A stretch of 58,559 nucleotides of DNA from Saprospiraceae bacterium. Lineage in GTDB: Bacteria; Bacteroidota; Bacteroidia; Chitinophagales; Saprospiraceae. The position numbers were made by a program, and so were the translations under genes. Below the pieces are notes generated by a model. It saw nothing but the letters and a program-made list of their open reading frames with translations, was not told the origin of the DNA and ran no database searches. The stretch spans positions 1 through 58,559 of the forward strand of contig JALHOZ010000029.1 of assembly GCA_022842725.1 (NCBI GenBank), read 5' to 3'. Each line of letters begins with the position of its first letter. Position 1 is the stretch's first letter. This document shows, piece by piece, positions 26,608-35,764 of the stretch.

Positions 26608-29600
26608 ATGAAACTCAGATTTTTACAATTAATCATTCTGTTGTTTGCCGGGTTTTCCGTGCATGCACAGGTTACGACCAGTAGTATGACAGGTAAAGTA
26701 ACCGATGGTAAGGGAGAAACCCTGATTGGAGCCACGGTTGTTGCAAAACATGTGCCCACCGGAACTGAATACGGGACAGTAACCAATGAATTAGGGGTTT
26801 TTTCAATAGTCAACATGAGATCCGGCGGACCTTACATGGTAGAAGTAACGTACATTGGTTATCAGACTCAAACCTTTGAAAACATCAATTTAAGATTAGG
26901 TGAAACGTATAATGTTAACGCCGTTTTATCAGAAGATGGAATTCAATTAGAAGGGTTGGAAATCGTAGGGACAAAAAGCAACATTCTGAACTCAAACAGA
27001 ACAGGTGCTGCAACGAACGTCAGTGTTGAACAATTAAACAGTTTACCAACAATCTCCAGAAGTATCAATGACTTTACTAGACTGACTCCTCAAGCTCAGA
27101 GCAACAGTGGTTTTGCCGGTAGAGACGGAAGATATAATAATATTCAGATTGATGGTGCAAATTTTAATAATAATTTTGGTTTAAGTTCAACCAATCTTCC
27201 TGGTGGTGGGTCACAGCCTATTTCTTTGGATGCCATAGAACAGGTGCAAATAAACATAGCACCATATGATGTCAGACAATCAAACTTTACAGGAGCAGGT
27301 ATTAATGCGATCACAAGATCAGGAACCAATAATTTTGAAGGTTCTGTTTATGGATTTTACAGAAACCAGGACTTTAACGGTCGAAGAATCGGACCAGACA
27401 CACTTCCTGAGTTTGATAAAACCACTTCTAATGTTATCGGAGCAAGATTAGGTGGAGCAATCATCAAAAATAAATTGTTTTTCTTTGCCAATTTTGAAAC
27501 TGAAAACAATACCAGACCTGGTATTAATTTTATTCCAAGTGCACCGGGCAGATCCGGACCCAATGTATCGAGAACAACTTTAGAAGATATGGAAAGGGTA
27601 AGGAATTATGTTTCAGAAAACTTTGGATATGACCCGGGAGCATCTGAAAACTATGCCTCAAACTTCCAGACAAAAAATTACAAGGCGTTGGCAAGGTTGG
27701 ATTACAATATCAACAATAAAAACAAGTTCACATTAAGATACAATCAAATGATAGCGACCGATGACCAGGTTGTCAACGGAACCAGTGCGCCAAACCCAAG
27801 ATCAGCTTCAAACAGAATCAGTCAAAATTCATATGCATTTGAAAATGCAAATTATGGTTTTGAGAATAGTGTACGTTCTTTAACTGCCGAGTTAAATTCT
27901 CAGTTTAACAACAAAATGTCAAACCAATTATTGGTTACCTATACAAGAATTCAGGACAAAAGAACCTCAAATTCTTCACCGTTTCCTTTTATTGATATTA
28001 AAAAAGACGGAGATTCTTATTTAAGTCTTGGATATGAATTATTTAGTTGGAAAAACGATGTTATCAACAACGTAACAACTTTTACAAACAACTTTACATA
28101 CACAACAGGCAGACATAACATTACAGCGGGATTATCTTTTGATTATCTTACATTTGGTAATTCATTTCAAAGATATGGTACCAGCTATTACAGATATAGC
28201 TCCATTGATGATTTCCTGAACAATGCAACACCTGAAGCTTTCGGTTTAACTTATTCTGTACTTCCTGACAAAAGAGATCCTTATGCTGAAGTTGACTTTG
28301 GTTTAGGAGGACTATATCTTCAGGATGAATACAGAGTTAATGATAAATTTAAAGTGACTGCAGGACTGAGAGTAGATTTACCTTTCTACTTTAACAAGCT
28401 TGAGGTAAACAATGCAGTTACAGCATTAAAATTTCTTGATGTCAACGCAACGGACACCATTGGTTTGGACGTATCCAAATGGCCAACAGCAAAACCACTA
28501 TTCTCTCCAAGACTTGGATTCAATTATGATGTGAATGGTGACAGAAGCATCCAAATAAGAGGTGGAAGTGGAATTTTTACAGGAAGAGTACCATTTGTAT
28601 GGTTTACCAATATGCCAACCAATTCCGGAATGCTTCAAAACACAGTTGAAAGAACCGGCACGCAGGTTTCTGATTTAGGAATCACGTTTGATGACGATCC
28701 TAAAGCCTGGGTTGACAAATTCCCTTCTACGCCTGGTACATCAGCTCCGGGTTCTATAGCTGCAATCGATGAAAACTTTTCTCTTCCTCAAATCTGGAGA
28801 TCAAACCTTGCGGTTGATATGCAATTACCAGGAAAATTAGTTTTAACATTAGAAGGTTTATATTCAAAAGATTTGAATGGTATAGTGCAATATAATGCAA
28901 ACCAGAAAGCACCTATCGGGAATATGAATGCCAATGGTGGTGCTGATACCAGACCGTTTTTTGGTGCTAACAATGCGGCCAGAAGAATGAATGCTTCAAT
29001 GGCTGAAGCAATTGTTCTTTCCAACACGGACCTGGGACAATCTTACAGTTTTACGGCTCAATTGACTAAAGAGTTTTCAAAAAATCTATCTGCAATGCTG
29101 GCCTATACGTATACAAATGCTGAAGACATTACCGGAAATCCGGGATCTCAGGCAGCTTCAGCATGGGCTAACAATCTTTCTGTCAGGGGACAAAACGACC
29201 TTGATTTAAGTTATTCTGAATTTGCAGTTCCTCACAGAGTTGTTGGAGCAGCTTCATACAGATTTGATTACTTCAAACATTTTGGTACGACTATATCATT
29301 GTTTTATGATGGAGCCAATACAGGTAGATATAGCTACAGATATACGGCAGACTTTAACAGAGATGGTATTAATTCTGATTTGATATATATCCCTAATGAT
29401 CCTTCAGAAATCACTTTTACGGATATCGTGAGCGGTGGTAATGTGGTATTTACAGCACAACAACAGAGTGATGCATTTTTCAAATATGTTGCTCAGGATG
29501 ATTACTTAAATGCCAACAAAGGAAAATATGCCGAAAGAAATGGTGCACTGCTTCCTTGGAGAAACAGATTTGACCTTAGAATTTTGCAGGACATTTATGC

Positions 29601-29865
29601 TACAGTTGGAAATAAAAAACATGCCTTCCAAATCAGTTTAGATGTATTAAATGTTGGTAACATGATCAGTTCTGATTGGGGTATTTTACAAGTAACCAAT
29701 TACAATAATGGTTCGATTTTGGTTCCTACAGTTGCAAATGACGGGACTGCAACATTCCAATTGGCAAGAGTGAACGGAGCTTTCCCGACGAATACATTCA
29801 GAAATGTATTATCTACTGCCACAACTTGGGGAATGCAGTTAGGTTTAAGATATATTTTCCAATAA
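26608..29865 (+). CDS. Oar-like TonB-dependent outer-membrane receptor
   Basis: 1,085 residues: signal peptide 1-21 (...FSVHAQ), carboxypeptidase-regulatory-like domain about 24-110 (GKVTDGKGETLIGATV...), a plug about 120-240 with NIQIDGANFNNNFG and DAIEQVQINIAPYDVRQ, then a 22-strand-type barrel rich in Tyr and Asn, ending LGLRYIFQ. The plug text (RSINDFTRLTPQAQ, GFAGRDGRYNN) is like the Oar family rather than SusC, and there is no SusD partner nearby. The substrate is unknown; Oar-type proteins have been linked to surface properties and protein or peptide transport. It is monocistronic, with its own promoter element and terminator. Confidence 0.9.
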   Translation: MKLRFLQLIILLFAGFSVHAQVTTSSMTGKVTDGKGETLIGATVVAKHVPTGTEYGTVTNELGVFSIVNMRSGGPYMVEVTYIGYQTQTFENINLRLGETYNVNAVLSEDGIQLEGLEIVGTKSNILNSNRTGAATNVSVEQLNSLPTISRSINDFTRLTPQAQSNSGFAGRDGRYNNIQIDGANFNNNFGLSSTNLPGGGSQPISLDAIEQVQINIAPYDVRQSNFTGAGINAITRSGTNNFEGSVYGFYRNQDFNGRRIGPDTLPEFDKTTSNVIGARLGGAIIKNKLFFFANFETENNTRPGINFIPSAPGRSGPNVSRTTLEDMERVRNYVSENFGYDPGASENYASNFQTKNYKALARLDYNINNKNKFTLRYNQMIATDDQVVNGTSAPNPRSASNRISQNSYAFENANYGFENSVRSLTAELNSQFNNKMSNQLLVTYTRIQDKRTSNSSPFPFIDIKKDGDSYLSLGYELFSWKNDVINNVTTFTNNFTYTTGRHNITAGLSFDYLTFGNSFQRYGTSYYRYSSIDDFLNNATPEAFGLTYSVLPDKRDPYAEVDFGLGGLYLQDEYRVNDKFKVTAGLRVDLPFYFNKLEVNNAVTALKFLDVNATDTIGLDVSKWPTAKPLFSPRLGFNYDVNGDRSIQIRGGSGIFTGRVPFVWFTNMPTNSGMLQNTVERTGTQVSDLGITFDDDPKAWVDKFPSTPGTSAPGSIAAIDENFSLPQIWRSNLAVDMQLPGKLVLTLEGLYSKDLNGIVQYNANQKAPIGNMNANGGADTRPFFGANNAARRMNASMAEAIVLSNTDLGQSYSFTAQLTKEFSKNLSAMLAYTYTNAEDITGNPGSQAASAWANNLSVRGQNDLDLSYSEFAVPHRVVGAASYRFDYFKHFGTTISLFYDGANTGRYSYRYTADFNRDGINSDLIYIPNDPSEITFTDIVSGGNVVFTAQQQSDAFFKYVAQDDYLNANKGKYAERNGALLPWRNRFDLRILQDIYATVGNKKHAFQISLDVLNVGNMISSDWGILQVTNYNNGSILVPTVANDGTATFQLARVNGAFPTNTFRNVLSTATTWGMQLGLRYIFQ

Positions 29866-29891
29866 ATCATACACTTGGTTTAAAAATAAAG

Positions 29892-29921
29892 GAGAGCAGA
29901 ATATTTCTGCTCTCTTTTTTT
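29892..29921 (+). terminator. Intrinsic terminator of TonB receptor
   Basis: GAGAGCAGAA pairs with TTCTGCTCTC around a 3-base loop (29892-29914), followed by a run of seven T, 27 bases after the stop. Confidence 0.9.
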
Positions 29922-30250
29922 ATGTGTAAATCAAACATATTATCTGAATGTCGGATGTTATATAAAAAGTGTTTTTATAAAAATCACAATATCACACACA
30001 TTTGGTTTGTTCCTGTAGAATAGTTTGTTCATCAGTAGTACATTTTTAATGATTATAAATAACCAGAGAAGTTTCAACCTGCAAGGAACCCTCAATTTTA
30101 GTAAAAGCAGATCTGGTCGTTTCGATTTAATTTTTTAGTATTTGTTTTACAGAGGCTTATCTTGTGAGATTTATATATACTTTAATTCAAAAAATCCAAA
30201 AAAAAAAAAGGCCTCCTAGCGGAAGCCTTTTTTTGTTTCGAAAATCAAAT
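29922..30250. other. Gene-free spacer between convergent genes
   Basis: About 330 bases between the receptor terminator and the lipoprotein gene. Apart from the terminator at 30199-30236 I see no gene, repeat or recognised site. Confidence 0.6.
30199..30236 (-). terminator. Intrinsic terminator of lipoprotein gene
   Basis: AGGC.TCC (30209-30216) pairs with GGA.GCCT (30221-30228) around a TAGC loop with one internal mismatch. On the minus strand a run of about ten T follows, just after the lipoprotein stop. Confidence 0.85.
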
Positions 30251-30928
30251 TTATTTACAACTCTCTTTAAGGGCTTTCAATTCTTCTTTAGAATTTACCG
30301 TAACGATGGTTCCGTCTTCCATGATAACGTTCATCGGAAAGGCCAGGACAGGTCGGGTATCAAATCCGGGATTGTTTCGTTTCCATTCTCTCAATGCCTG
30401 ATGCATAGCTCTTCTGTCATCGAAAGTTTGTTCTGTTCCGTCAGGAAAGATAAGGGTCAAAGGAAATTGAGGTCTGAAACAAAACTTGCCTCTGATATTA
30501 TGTCCAACAGGGCCGTTGTTTTCAAAAAACGTTCTTCTGCAATCCATTCTTAACCTTCTTAACTGTTCGATCGTTTCAACAGAGATTAAATCTCCTTCCT
30601 CATTTAAGACGTCAAAAGGTAAGGTGATGACAGGTCTTACTCTTGCTTTACCGTTTTCAGCTCTCCATGTTCTTAAAGCGGTCTTAATTTCTTCATAAGA
30701 ATTCAACTCCTCAGAAACTGATCCGTCAGGAAATGTTACCGTAACCGGAAAAACCAATTCATAACATCCGAATTTTCCCAGATTGCCGGATTCCTGAATT
30801 CTGTACACCACTTCTTCAACATAGGCATCAACTTCTTCCGGAGTACTTTCATCCTGATTACAGGAAACCAAAAATGCCATCATTCCGAAAACCAACAACC
30901 AAATTTTACTAACCAAAAAACTTTTCAT
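30251..30928 (-). CDS. Lipoprotein with two tandem cysteine-bounded repeats
   Basis: 225 residues, family not recognised by name. The signal peptide ends in a lipobox (FLVSC, lipidated C23). Residues 55-130 and 150-224 are two copies of one about 75-residue unit, each starting and ending with Cys: C-x(4-5)-FP-(V/L)-T-(V/L)-x-FPDG...(A/x)-L-R-x-W...RPV-(I/L)-x-(L/F)-P-(F/M)-(D/N)-V...(E/x)-DG..., then a helix (EQLRRLRMDC / EELKALKESC). Paired Cys suggest one disulfide per unit. Placement on the outer or inner membrane is not decided. It is monocistronic with a clear terminator. Confidence 0.85.
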   Translation of the reverse strand: MKSFLVSKIWLLVFGMMAFLVSCNQDESTPEEVDAYVEEVVYRIQESGNLGKFGCYELVFPVTVTFPDGSVSEELNSYEEIKTALRTWRAENGKARVRPVITLPFDVLNEEGDLISVETIEQLRRLRMDCRRTFFENNGPVGHNIRGKFCFRPQFPLTLIFPDGTEQTFDDRRAMHQALREWKRNNPGFDTRPVLAFPMNVIMEDGTIVTVNSKEELKALKESCK

Positions 30929-31096
30929 AATAATTATATTTTATTTGTGAACGAATACTATAGTAAGTTGGGTACTTATATTTTGTACTCACATTTTTTC
31001 AAAAAAATATAAAAAAAGGTTCAAAATAGTTTTGAAACATTCTGAAACGGGGGCTCAAATAATTGTATAATCCTGATTAAAACAGTAATTCAGACC

Positions 31097-31513
31097 TTAT
31101 TTTGGCAATTTCATAATAAACAACAATCTTTTTATACTGTACTTCCCTGCCCCGTTTGCGAGCAACAACATGAGTCCCCCGCACAAAGCCAGATTTCTCA
31201 TAAAATAGAGCGCATGTAATCTTTTTAATTCCAACGGATCGTCCCAAAATGAATATACAATTAAGGTGTAAGGAAGCCAATATAGCAACAACAATACTGA
31301 ACCCACACTGGCATAATAACCTATTAGCACCAGAAAACCACCCAATAAAAGTATAAAAATGAGAGAAGTCAGTACAAAATCCTGCTGCCAGGTTATCCCG
31401 TAAACAGTCATGGTCATTTTTGTTTTTTCAAAAAAAACAAGGGCATCCAATGCTTCGTATATAAATACGAAAGCTATAAAAATCCTGCCCATTAATTCAA
31501 AAATGTCTTTCAT
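31097..31513 (-). CDS. DoxX-family membrane protein
   Basis: 138 residues with four hydrophobic helices and the DoxX N-terminal pattern (GRIFIAFVFIYEALDAL). The family is linked loosely to thiol and oxidative-stress functions; no partner here makes this specific. A strong promoter match (31577-31608) lies 64 bases upstream of the ATG, so it can be transcribed independently of the tRNA genes before it. Confidence 0.8.
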   Translation of the reverse strand: MKDIFELMGRIFIAFVFIYEALDALVFFEKTKMTMTVYGITWQQDFVLTSLIFILLLGGFLVLIGYYASVGSVLLLLYWLPYTLIVYSFWDDPLELKRLHALYFMRNLALCGGLMLLLANGAGKYSIKRLLFIMKLPK

Positions 31514-31576
31514 GATGTCTTCGGTTCTTCGGCGTTATCCACCATATTTTCTAAGTGAGTAACAACATAACGAGGA

Positions 31577-31608
31577 CAAAGATACATAATGTATCAACAT
31601 CCGTCAAA
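31577..31608 (-). promoter_or_regulatory. Bacteroidota promoter for doxX-like gene
   Basis: The minus strand reads TTTG (31605-31608), 20 bases, then TATCTTTG (31577-31584), matching the TTTG-N19-21-TAnnTTTG consensus at standard spacing. Confidence 0.75.
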
Positions 31609-31679
31609 TCTGATTGTGTATTCAGATAATAAAAACAAAGTATAAAGGGAAAATAAAGGAAAGAAATTTTTTGTATCAG

Positions 31680-31763
31680 TACCCGGAGCCGGAATCGAAC
31701 CGGCACGGCCGCAAAGCCACAGGATTTTAAGTCCTGCGTGTCTACCAGTTCCACCACCCGGGC
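31680..31763 (-). tRNA. tRNA-Leu (anticodon TAA)
   Basis: 84 bases including a discriminator A. The anticodon stem GCAGGA/TCCTGT encloses the loop CTTAAAA, giving TAA. The acceptor stem GCCCGGG pairs with TCCGGGT using two G-U pairs. The long variable arm and TTCGATT loop fit a class II tRNA-Leu. CCA is not encoded. Confidence 0.95.
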
Positions 31764-31779
31764 TGATTACAAAAAAATG

Positions 31780-31852
<73 letters not shown>

Positions 31853-31886
31853 GATTGTAAAAGAACTTCTTTTTTAAAAAGCGACG

Positions 31887-31916
31887 CAAAGATATAACTT
31901 AATTTTTTATTTCAAA
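31887..31916 (-). promoter_or_regulatory. Promoter of the tRNA-Gly/tRNA-Leu operon
   Basis: The minus strand reads TTTG (31913-31916), then TATCTTTG (31887-31894) after about 18 bases, ending 35 bases before the tRNA-Gly 5' end. Confidence 0.75.
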
Positions 31917-31933
31917 ATGCTTTTCAAAAAAAA

Positions 31934-33385
31934 TTACAAATGACCACTAAAAATTTTAATTTTTGTTCCTTTGTTAACATTATCTGTCAGCATCATTCCA
32001 TTCAAAATAGCCAATTCAGCATGACGGTTGAGAGGCATCTTAAGGTCATTCAACTGTTCCCGCAAACTCGCAGTTTTGTTTGTTTGTGTTATTTTAATAA
32101 GAGTTGCTTGTCTGTTAATCTTTGAAGAATCTGTCAGTTTGTTAAATCCCTTCATGGTAGTTTGAAAGCTGGAAAAGTATGAATTAAAATCATCTTTGGC
32201 ACTCAATCCATGAAACTTGTAAATCAGATTATTGTATTCTATCAGATAGGTCAAAACTTTTAAAGGCGTTCCGGTGGCCTGACCGGATTGGTCTGTCGGC
32301 ACCATATCGGACAATAAAGCAATTGCAGGATATCCGTTTACCTTGATGCCGGTACTTTCAATGATCTGAAGTTTGTTTTCCGTAATGGTGTTATTTTTAG
32401 CTTCTTCCAATGTTTTACCATTTGCCATGGCCAATACCATTAAAGCCTTACCATCTGCAGGTGCCATCTGAAACTGTGTCGGAGAATTGACAAATTTCCA
32501 TTGATTGGGAATCGGAAATAAAAACTTAAGTTCGGGATGATAAAATACAAAATTTTCTACAAATCCTTGTTTTGGGTCATCGCCATACATCAGACCATCT
32601 ATCATGGCAAGGTAGCTGTCCCTGTTGACTTTCAATTTACTTTTATCCAGATTGACCTGTTGCGCATCAGCCAACTTATTGACTTTGGTAAAACGATCGC
32701 CCGGATCCGGATGCGTAGACAAAAAAGTAGGTAAACGTCCTTCGTCGCCACTCAAACGCTTTAATGTATTAAAAAAACCGGCCATGTATTTTGCATCATA
32801 TCCCACTTTGGTTGAATATTCAACACCCAACTCATCAGATTCCGTTTCGTGGCTTCTGCTGTTTTTGAGAAACATCAGCCCAATACCTTGTTGAGCTACA
32901 TCGGCAAATTCGCGAAAATCTTTGGAAACCATGATGCCTCCGATAAAAAGAATCTGAGTAAGCAACTGGGTTGTTTGTTGACGGGCAGAGTGTTTTGCGG
33001 TTATATGGCCTATTTCGTGTCCCAAAACACCGGCAAATTCGGCTTCATTATTAAAATGAGCCATAATCCCTCGTGTAAAATACACATACCCACCGGGAAC
33101 AGCAAATGCATTGACAACCGGTGAATCAAGGATCTTAAAATCATAGGGAAGATTCGGTCTGTGGGAAATGGCTGCCATTTCTTTTCCTTTCGTATTGATG
33201 AAGGCTTGCAGATTTTTATTTTCATACAATCCATATTGTTCCACAATCTGCGGGTCATAGGACCTTCCCATAGAAATTTCCTGTGCTTCAGACATGAGAG
33301 ACAACTCTTTTTTGCCTGTGACAGGGTTTCTTGAACATCCTGAAAAAACAACGACCAATACCAAGATTTTTAATACATTATTCAT
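31934..33385 (-). CDS. M48-family zinc metallopeptidase lipoprotein
   Basis: 483 residues. A lipobox signal (VVFSGC, C17) anchors it to a membrane facing the periplasm. The peptidase core holds H123-E-I-G-H127 and the downstream ESDELG with the probable third ligand E182, as in BepA/LoiP-type proteases that act in outer-membrane quality control. The C-terminal 250 residues contain a domain with FPIPNQWKFVNSPTQFQM and LTYLIEYNNLIYKFHG that is often found after M48 in Bacteroidota and is not catalytic. The frame is intact. Regulation not seen. Confidence 0.9.
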   Translation of the reverse strand: MNNVLKILVLVVVFSGCSRNPVTGKKELSLMSEAQEISMGRSYDPQIVEQYGLYENKNLQAFINTKGKEMAAISHRPNLPYDFKILDSPVVNAFAVPGGYVYFTRGIMAHFNNEAEFAGVLGHEIGHITAKHSARQQTTQLLTQILFIGGIMVSKDFREFADVAQQGIGLMFLKNSRSHETESDELGVEYSTKVGYDAKYMAGFFNTLKRLSGDEGRLPTFLSTHPDPGDRFTKVNKLADAQQVNLDKSKLKVNRDSYLAMIDGLMYGDDPKQGFVENFVFYHPELKFLFPIPNQWKFVNSPTQFQMAPADGKALMVLAMANGKTLEEAKNNTITENKLQIIESTGIKVNGYPAIALLSDMVPTDQSGQATGTPLKVLTYLIEYNNLIYKFHGLSAKDDFNSYFSSFQTTMKGFNKLTDSSKINRQATLIKITQTNKTASLREQLNDLKMPLNRHAELAILNGMMLTDNVNKGTKIKIFSGHL

Positions 33386-33457
33386 ACTGTGATATTTTAT
33401 CGGGTTTATAAATATAAAACTTATTGATTTATATATTGAAATTTTAAAGTCAATATT

Positions 33458-34288
33458 TTATTTCGTTTTATTATTTCGCAGTAGATAAGGTGTAAGTACA
33501 CTTTCCTGGGTAAGTTGGGTAATATCAACCTGATCTATTCTATCTTTCAGCAAAGTTATCGTTTCTTTGGTCTGAATGCTACTATTTTCAAGTATAATTT
33601 CAAAAGCTTCCGATTTAAAAATCAATTTGCGTTCATTTTCAATATCAGAATCCAACTTCTTTAAAAATTGTAAAAACACATCTTCTGTGCTTTTTTTACC
33701 ATATAATAACAGGTGAATCAAAAACCGGTTGCCATTATAAAACGACAGATCCTCAAACACATCTGTTATGTCGTCATTAACTTCAGTGACAAAATCAAAC
33801 AACCTCCAGGACGCCAAACTACCTAATTTTTTTTCAAGACCGGCAAAATCATAAATCAAGCGTCGGAGAAGTTTTACATCACATGATTTATAAAAATAAA
33901 AATAGGACATAGACAATCTTACCGGCCAATGGCCAGACCTGATGGCTATTTCATGTTTTTCATACTTTTTTATGTGCTGCAATACACTTAAAGGATGTAT
34001 ATCCTTCGTCAGACAAGGTTTTGTTTGGTCGATGATGTGTTGCCAGTGTCTTTCTTTTTCTTGATCATTGATTTCCCACCGACTTTCAAGCATAGCATCC
34101 AGCAGGTAGATGGATTCCTGAAGCTCAAACAGACGTTCCATAAAAATGCTGTTTTCTTCTTCTGTTTTGTCAGATTCTGACAATAACCAGGGAAACATCC
34201 TGTAAGAAAATAATTCAGAAATTTTTTGTCTGAGTTCCTCTTTATTGATGTGTTCCGGAATATTAATTTTTAAAGCGGGCTTGATCAT
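33458..34288 (-). CDS. Helical protein of unknown function
   Basis: 276 residues from the ATG at 34288 (MIKPALKINIPEHINKEEL); an in-frame ATG at 34339 would overlap the DciA-like gene by 26 bases. It is mainly helical and charged, with no signal peptide, membrane span or motif recognised. It follows recF and the DUF721 gene on the same strand with a 25-base gap, so it may be co-transcribed with replication genes, but this alone does not assign a function. Confidence 0.72.
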   Translation of the reverse strand: MIKPALKINIPEHINKEELRQKISELFSYRMFPWLLSESDKTEEENSIFMERLFELQESIYLLDAMLESRWEINDQEKERHWQHIIDQTKPCLTKDIHPLSVLQHIKKYEKHEIAIRSGHWPVRLSMSYFYFYKSCDVKLLRRLIYDFAGLEKKLGSLASWRLFDFVTEVNDDITDVFEDLSFYNGNRFLIHLLLYGKKSTEDVFLQFLKKLDSDIENERKLIFKSEAFEIILENSSIQTKETITLLKDRIDQVDITQLTQESVLTPYLLRNNKTK

Positions 34289-34313
34289 ACATGTGTTTTT
34301 CTGTTGGTTTAAA

Positions 34314-34607
34314 TCAGTAAAATAAAACTTCTTTGACAAAGTTACCTTCCAAAGCTTCGTTCATCAGCTCAATGATTTTGGTTTTTCCCATCATAAGTTC
34401 TTTCCTCAAAGGTGAAGAAGATAATGTAATATACAAGGTCCCATCCTTTAACTGTATTTTGGTGGTATAGGAAGCAATGGCGTTTCCCATTTTGTTTTTC
34501 CACACATCCTCAATGATCGTGGATTGGTATCCTTCCTCCAGTTTTTTATTGGAATGAATAAACAATTGTAAAACGTCCTTAATATTTTTGTCATTATGCC
34601 GGTTCAT
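34314..34607 (-). CDS. DUF721/DciA-like protein
   Basis: 97 residues from the ATG at 34607 (MNRHNDKNIKDVLQLFIHS), overlapping the recF stop by 14 bases. The pattern (E)DVWKNKMGNAIASYTTKIQLKDGTLYITLSSSPLRKELMMGKTKIIELMNEAL matches the DUF721 KH-like domain. DciA proteins load the replicative helicase DnaB in bacteria that lack DnaC/DnaI; Bacteroidota versions are short like this one. The overlap with recF supports coupled translation and a replication role. Confidence 0.82.
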   Translation of the reverse strand: MNRHNDKNIKDVLQLFIHSNKKLEEGYQSTIIEDVWKNKMGNAIASYTTKIQLKDGTLYITLSSSPLRKELMMGKTKIIELMNEALEGNFVKEVLFY

Positions 34608-35718
34608 ACACTGTTGTATTTTGAATAGTACCTTCAAATATCGTAAATTGTTTTCCACCGGAAGACAACTGACCTATAATTTCGGGAATCCGATTTTGAT
34701 CTGTGTCTGTGATAAATACCTGGCCAAATTCATCCGTAGACAACACATCAAAAAGATGTCTGACTCTTTCATTGTCCAGTTTATCAAATATATCGTCCAA
34801 CATGATGATTGGTTTTGTATTTTTAATAGTTTTCAATAAATGATATTGTGCCATTTTTAATGAAAGAACAAAACTTTTTAATTGGCCTTGTGATCCGTAA
34901 TGTTTGATTGGTTTTTCGTTCATCCACAACAATATATCATCTTTATGGATTCCAAATCCTGTTCTCGAAAGGATTTTATCAGTATTTCTCGTTTCTTTCC
35001 ATGCCTGAAGGATATTTTTGTCAAAAAGTTGTGACTGGTATGTGACAGAACAATTTTCATGTTCTCCTGAAATGAGTGCATATGTTTTTTCAAACAATCC
35101 GTTTAAGGTTAAAACCAGCTCTTTTCTTTTTTCAAAAATGACAGCTGCAGGAAGTGCCATTTGTTCTTCAAGACTTTCGAGATATTGTTCGTCATACGAT
35201 TTCAGATATGACATTTGTTTGAGATAAGCATTGCGGGATTTCAACAGTTTATTGTATAACAGAATTGCCTTCAGATAATCGGCATCATACTGCACCAACG
35301 TGTTATTGAGAAAATTTCGCCTTGCTTCAGAGGTATCCAGCAACAGTGTCACGTCCTCCGGAGAAAATAACACACAAGGCACTTTTCCTACATGATCGGA
35401 CAATTTTTCAAGGACGGTGCCATTGATTTCAATTTCTTTACGGCCACCCTCTTTGTATTTTATAACAATTTTGGTTTCCTGCTGGTTATCATTTTCTACT
35501 ATTCCCGCTATTCTGAAAAATGATTGGGTTTGTTTTACAGAATATTTGTCCAAACTTGAAAAATACCCTTTGCCCATACATAAAAAATATATGGCTTCAA
35601 GAACATTGGTTTTGCCCATTCCATTTAAACCGGTAAGTATATTGATTGAAGGATGGAAAGGCCATTGTTCTTCGTTATAATTCCGGAACTGGACCAGTGA
35701 TAGTTGTTTTATGAACAA
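34594..35718 (-). CDS. recF: DNA replication and repair protein RecF
   Basis: 374 residues, an SMC-like ATPase that helps load RecA at gaps. Walker A is G30-LNGMGKTN, the signature is SQGQLKSFVLSLKMAQ, and Walker B is IIMLDDIFDKLD. The only start that preserves the conserved N-terminus (FIKQLSLVQFRNY) is a TTG at 35718; an in-frame stop lies two codons upstream and there is no ATG before residue 33. A -7 element ends 20 bases upstream. It precedes the DUF721 gene with an overlap. dnaA, dnaN and gyrB are not in the window, so the common dnaA-dnaN-recF order is absent here. Confidence 0.95.
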   Translation of the reverse strand: MFIKQLSLVQFRNYNEEQWPFHPSINILTGLNGMGKTNVLEAIYFLCMGKGYFSSLDKYSVKQTQSFFRIAGIVENDNQQETKIVIKYKEGGRKEIEINGTVLEKLSDHVGKVPCVLFSPEDVTLLLDTSEARRNFLNNTLVQYDADYLKAILLYNKLLKSRNAYLKQMSYLKSYDEQYLESLEEQMALPAAVIFEKRKELVLTLNGLFEKTYALISGEHENCSVTYQSQLFDKNILQAWKETRNTDKILSRTGFGIHKDDILLWMNEKPIKHYGSQGQLKSFVLSLKMAQYHLLKTIKNTKPIIMLDDIFDKLDNERVRHLFDVLSTDEFGQVFITDTDQNRIPEIIGQLSSGGKQFTIFEGTIQNTTVYEPA

Positions 35719-35737
35719 TATTTAAAAATTATAAAGT

Positions 35738-35745
35738 CAAAGATA
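35738..35745 (-). promoter_or_regulatory. Candidate -7 promoter element for recF
   Basis: The minus strand reads TATCTTTG, identical to the elements before the tRNA and DoxX genes, 20 bases upstream of the TTG start, implying a leader of only about a dozen bases. No clear -33 element. Confidence 0.5.
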
Positions 35746-35764
35746 AACATAACTGATTGTTTTA

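Noticed and set aside
26608-29865. SusC-type receptor of a polysaccharide utilisation locus
   Set aside because: No SusD-like gene or glycoside hydrolase follows, and the plug resembles the Oar family; the gene is followed at once by a terminator.
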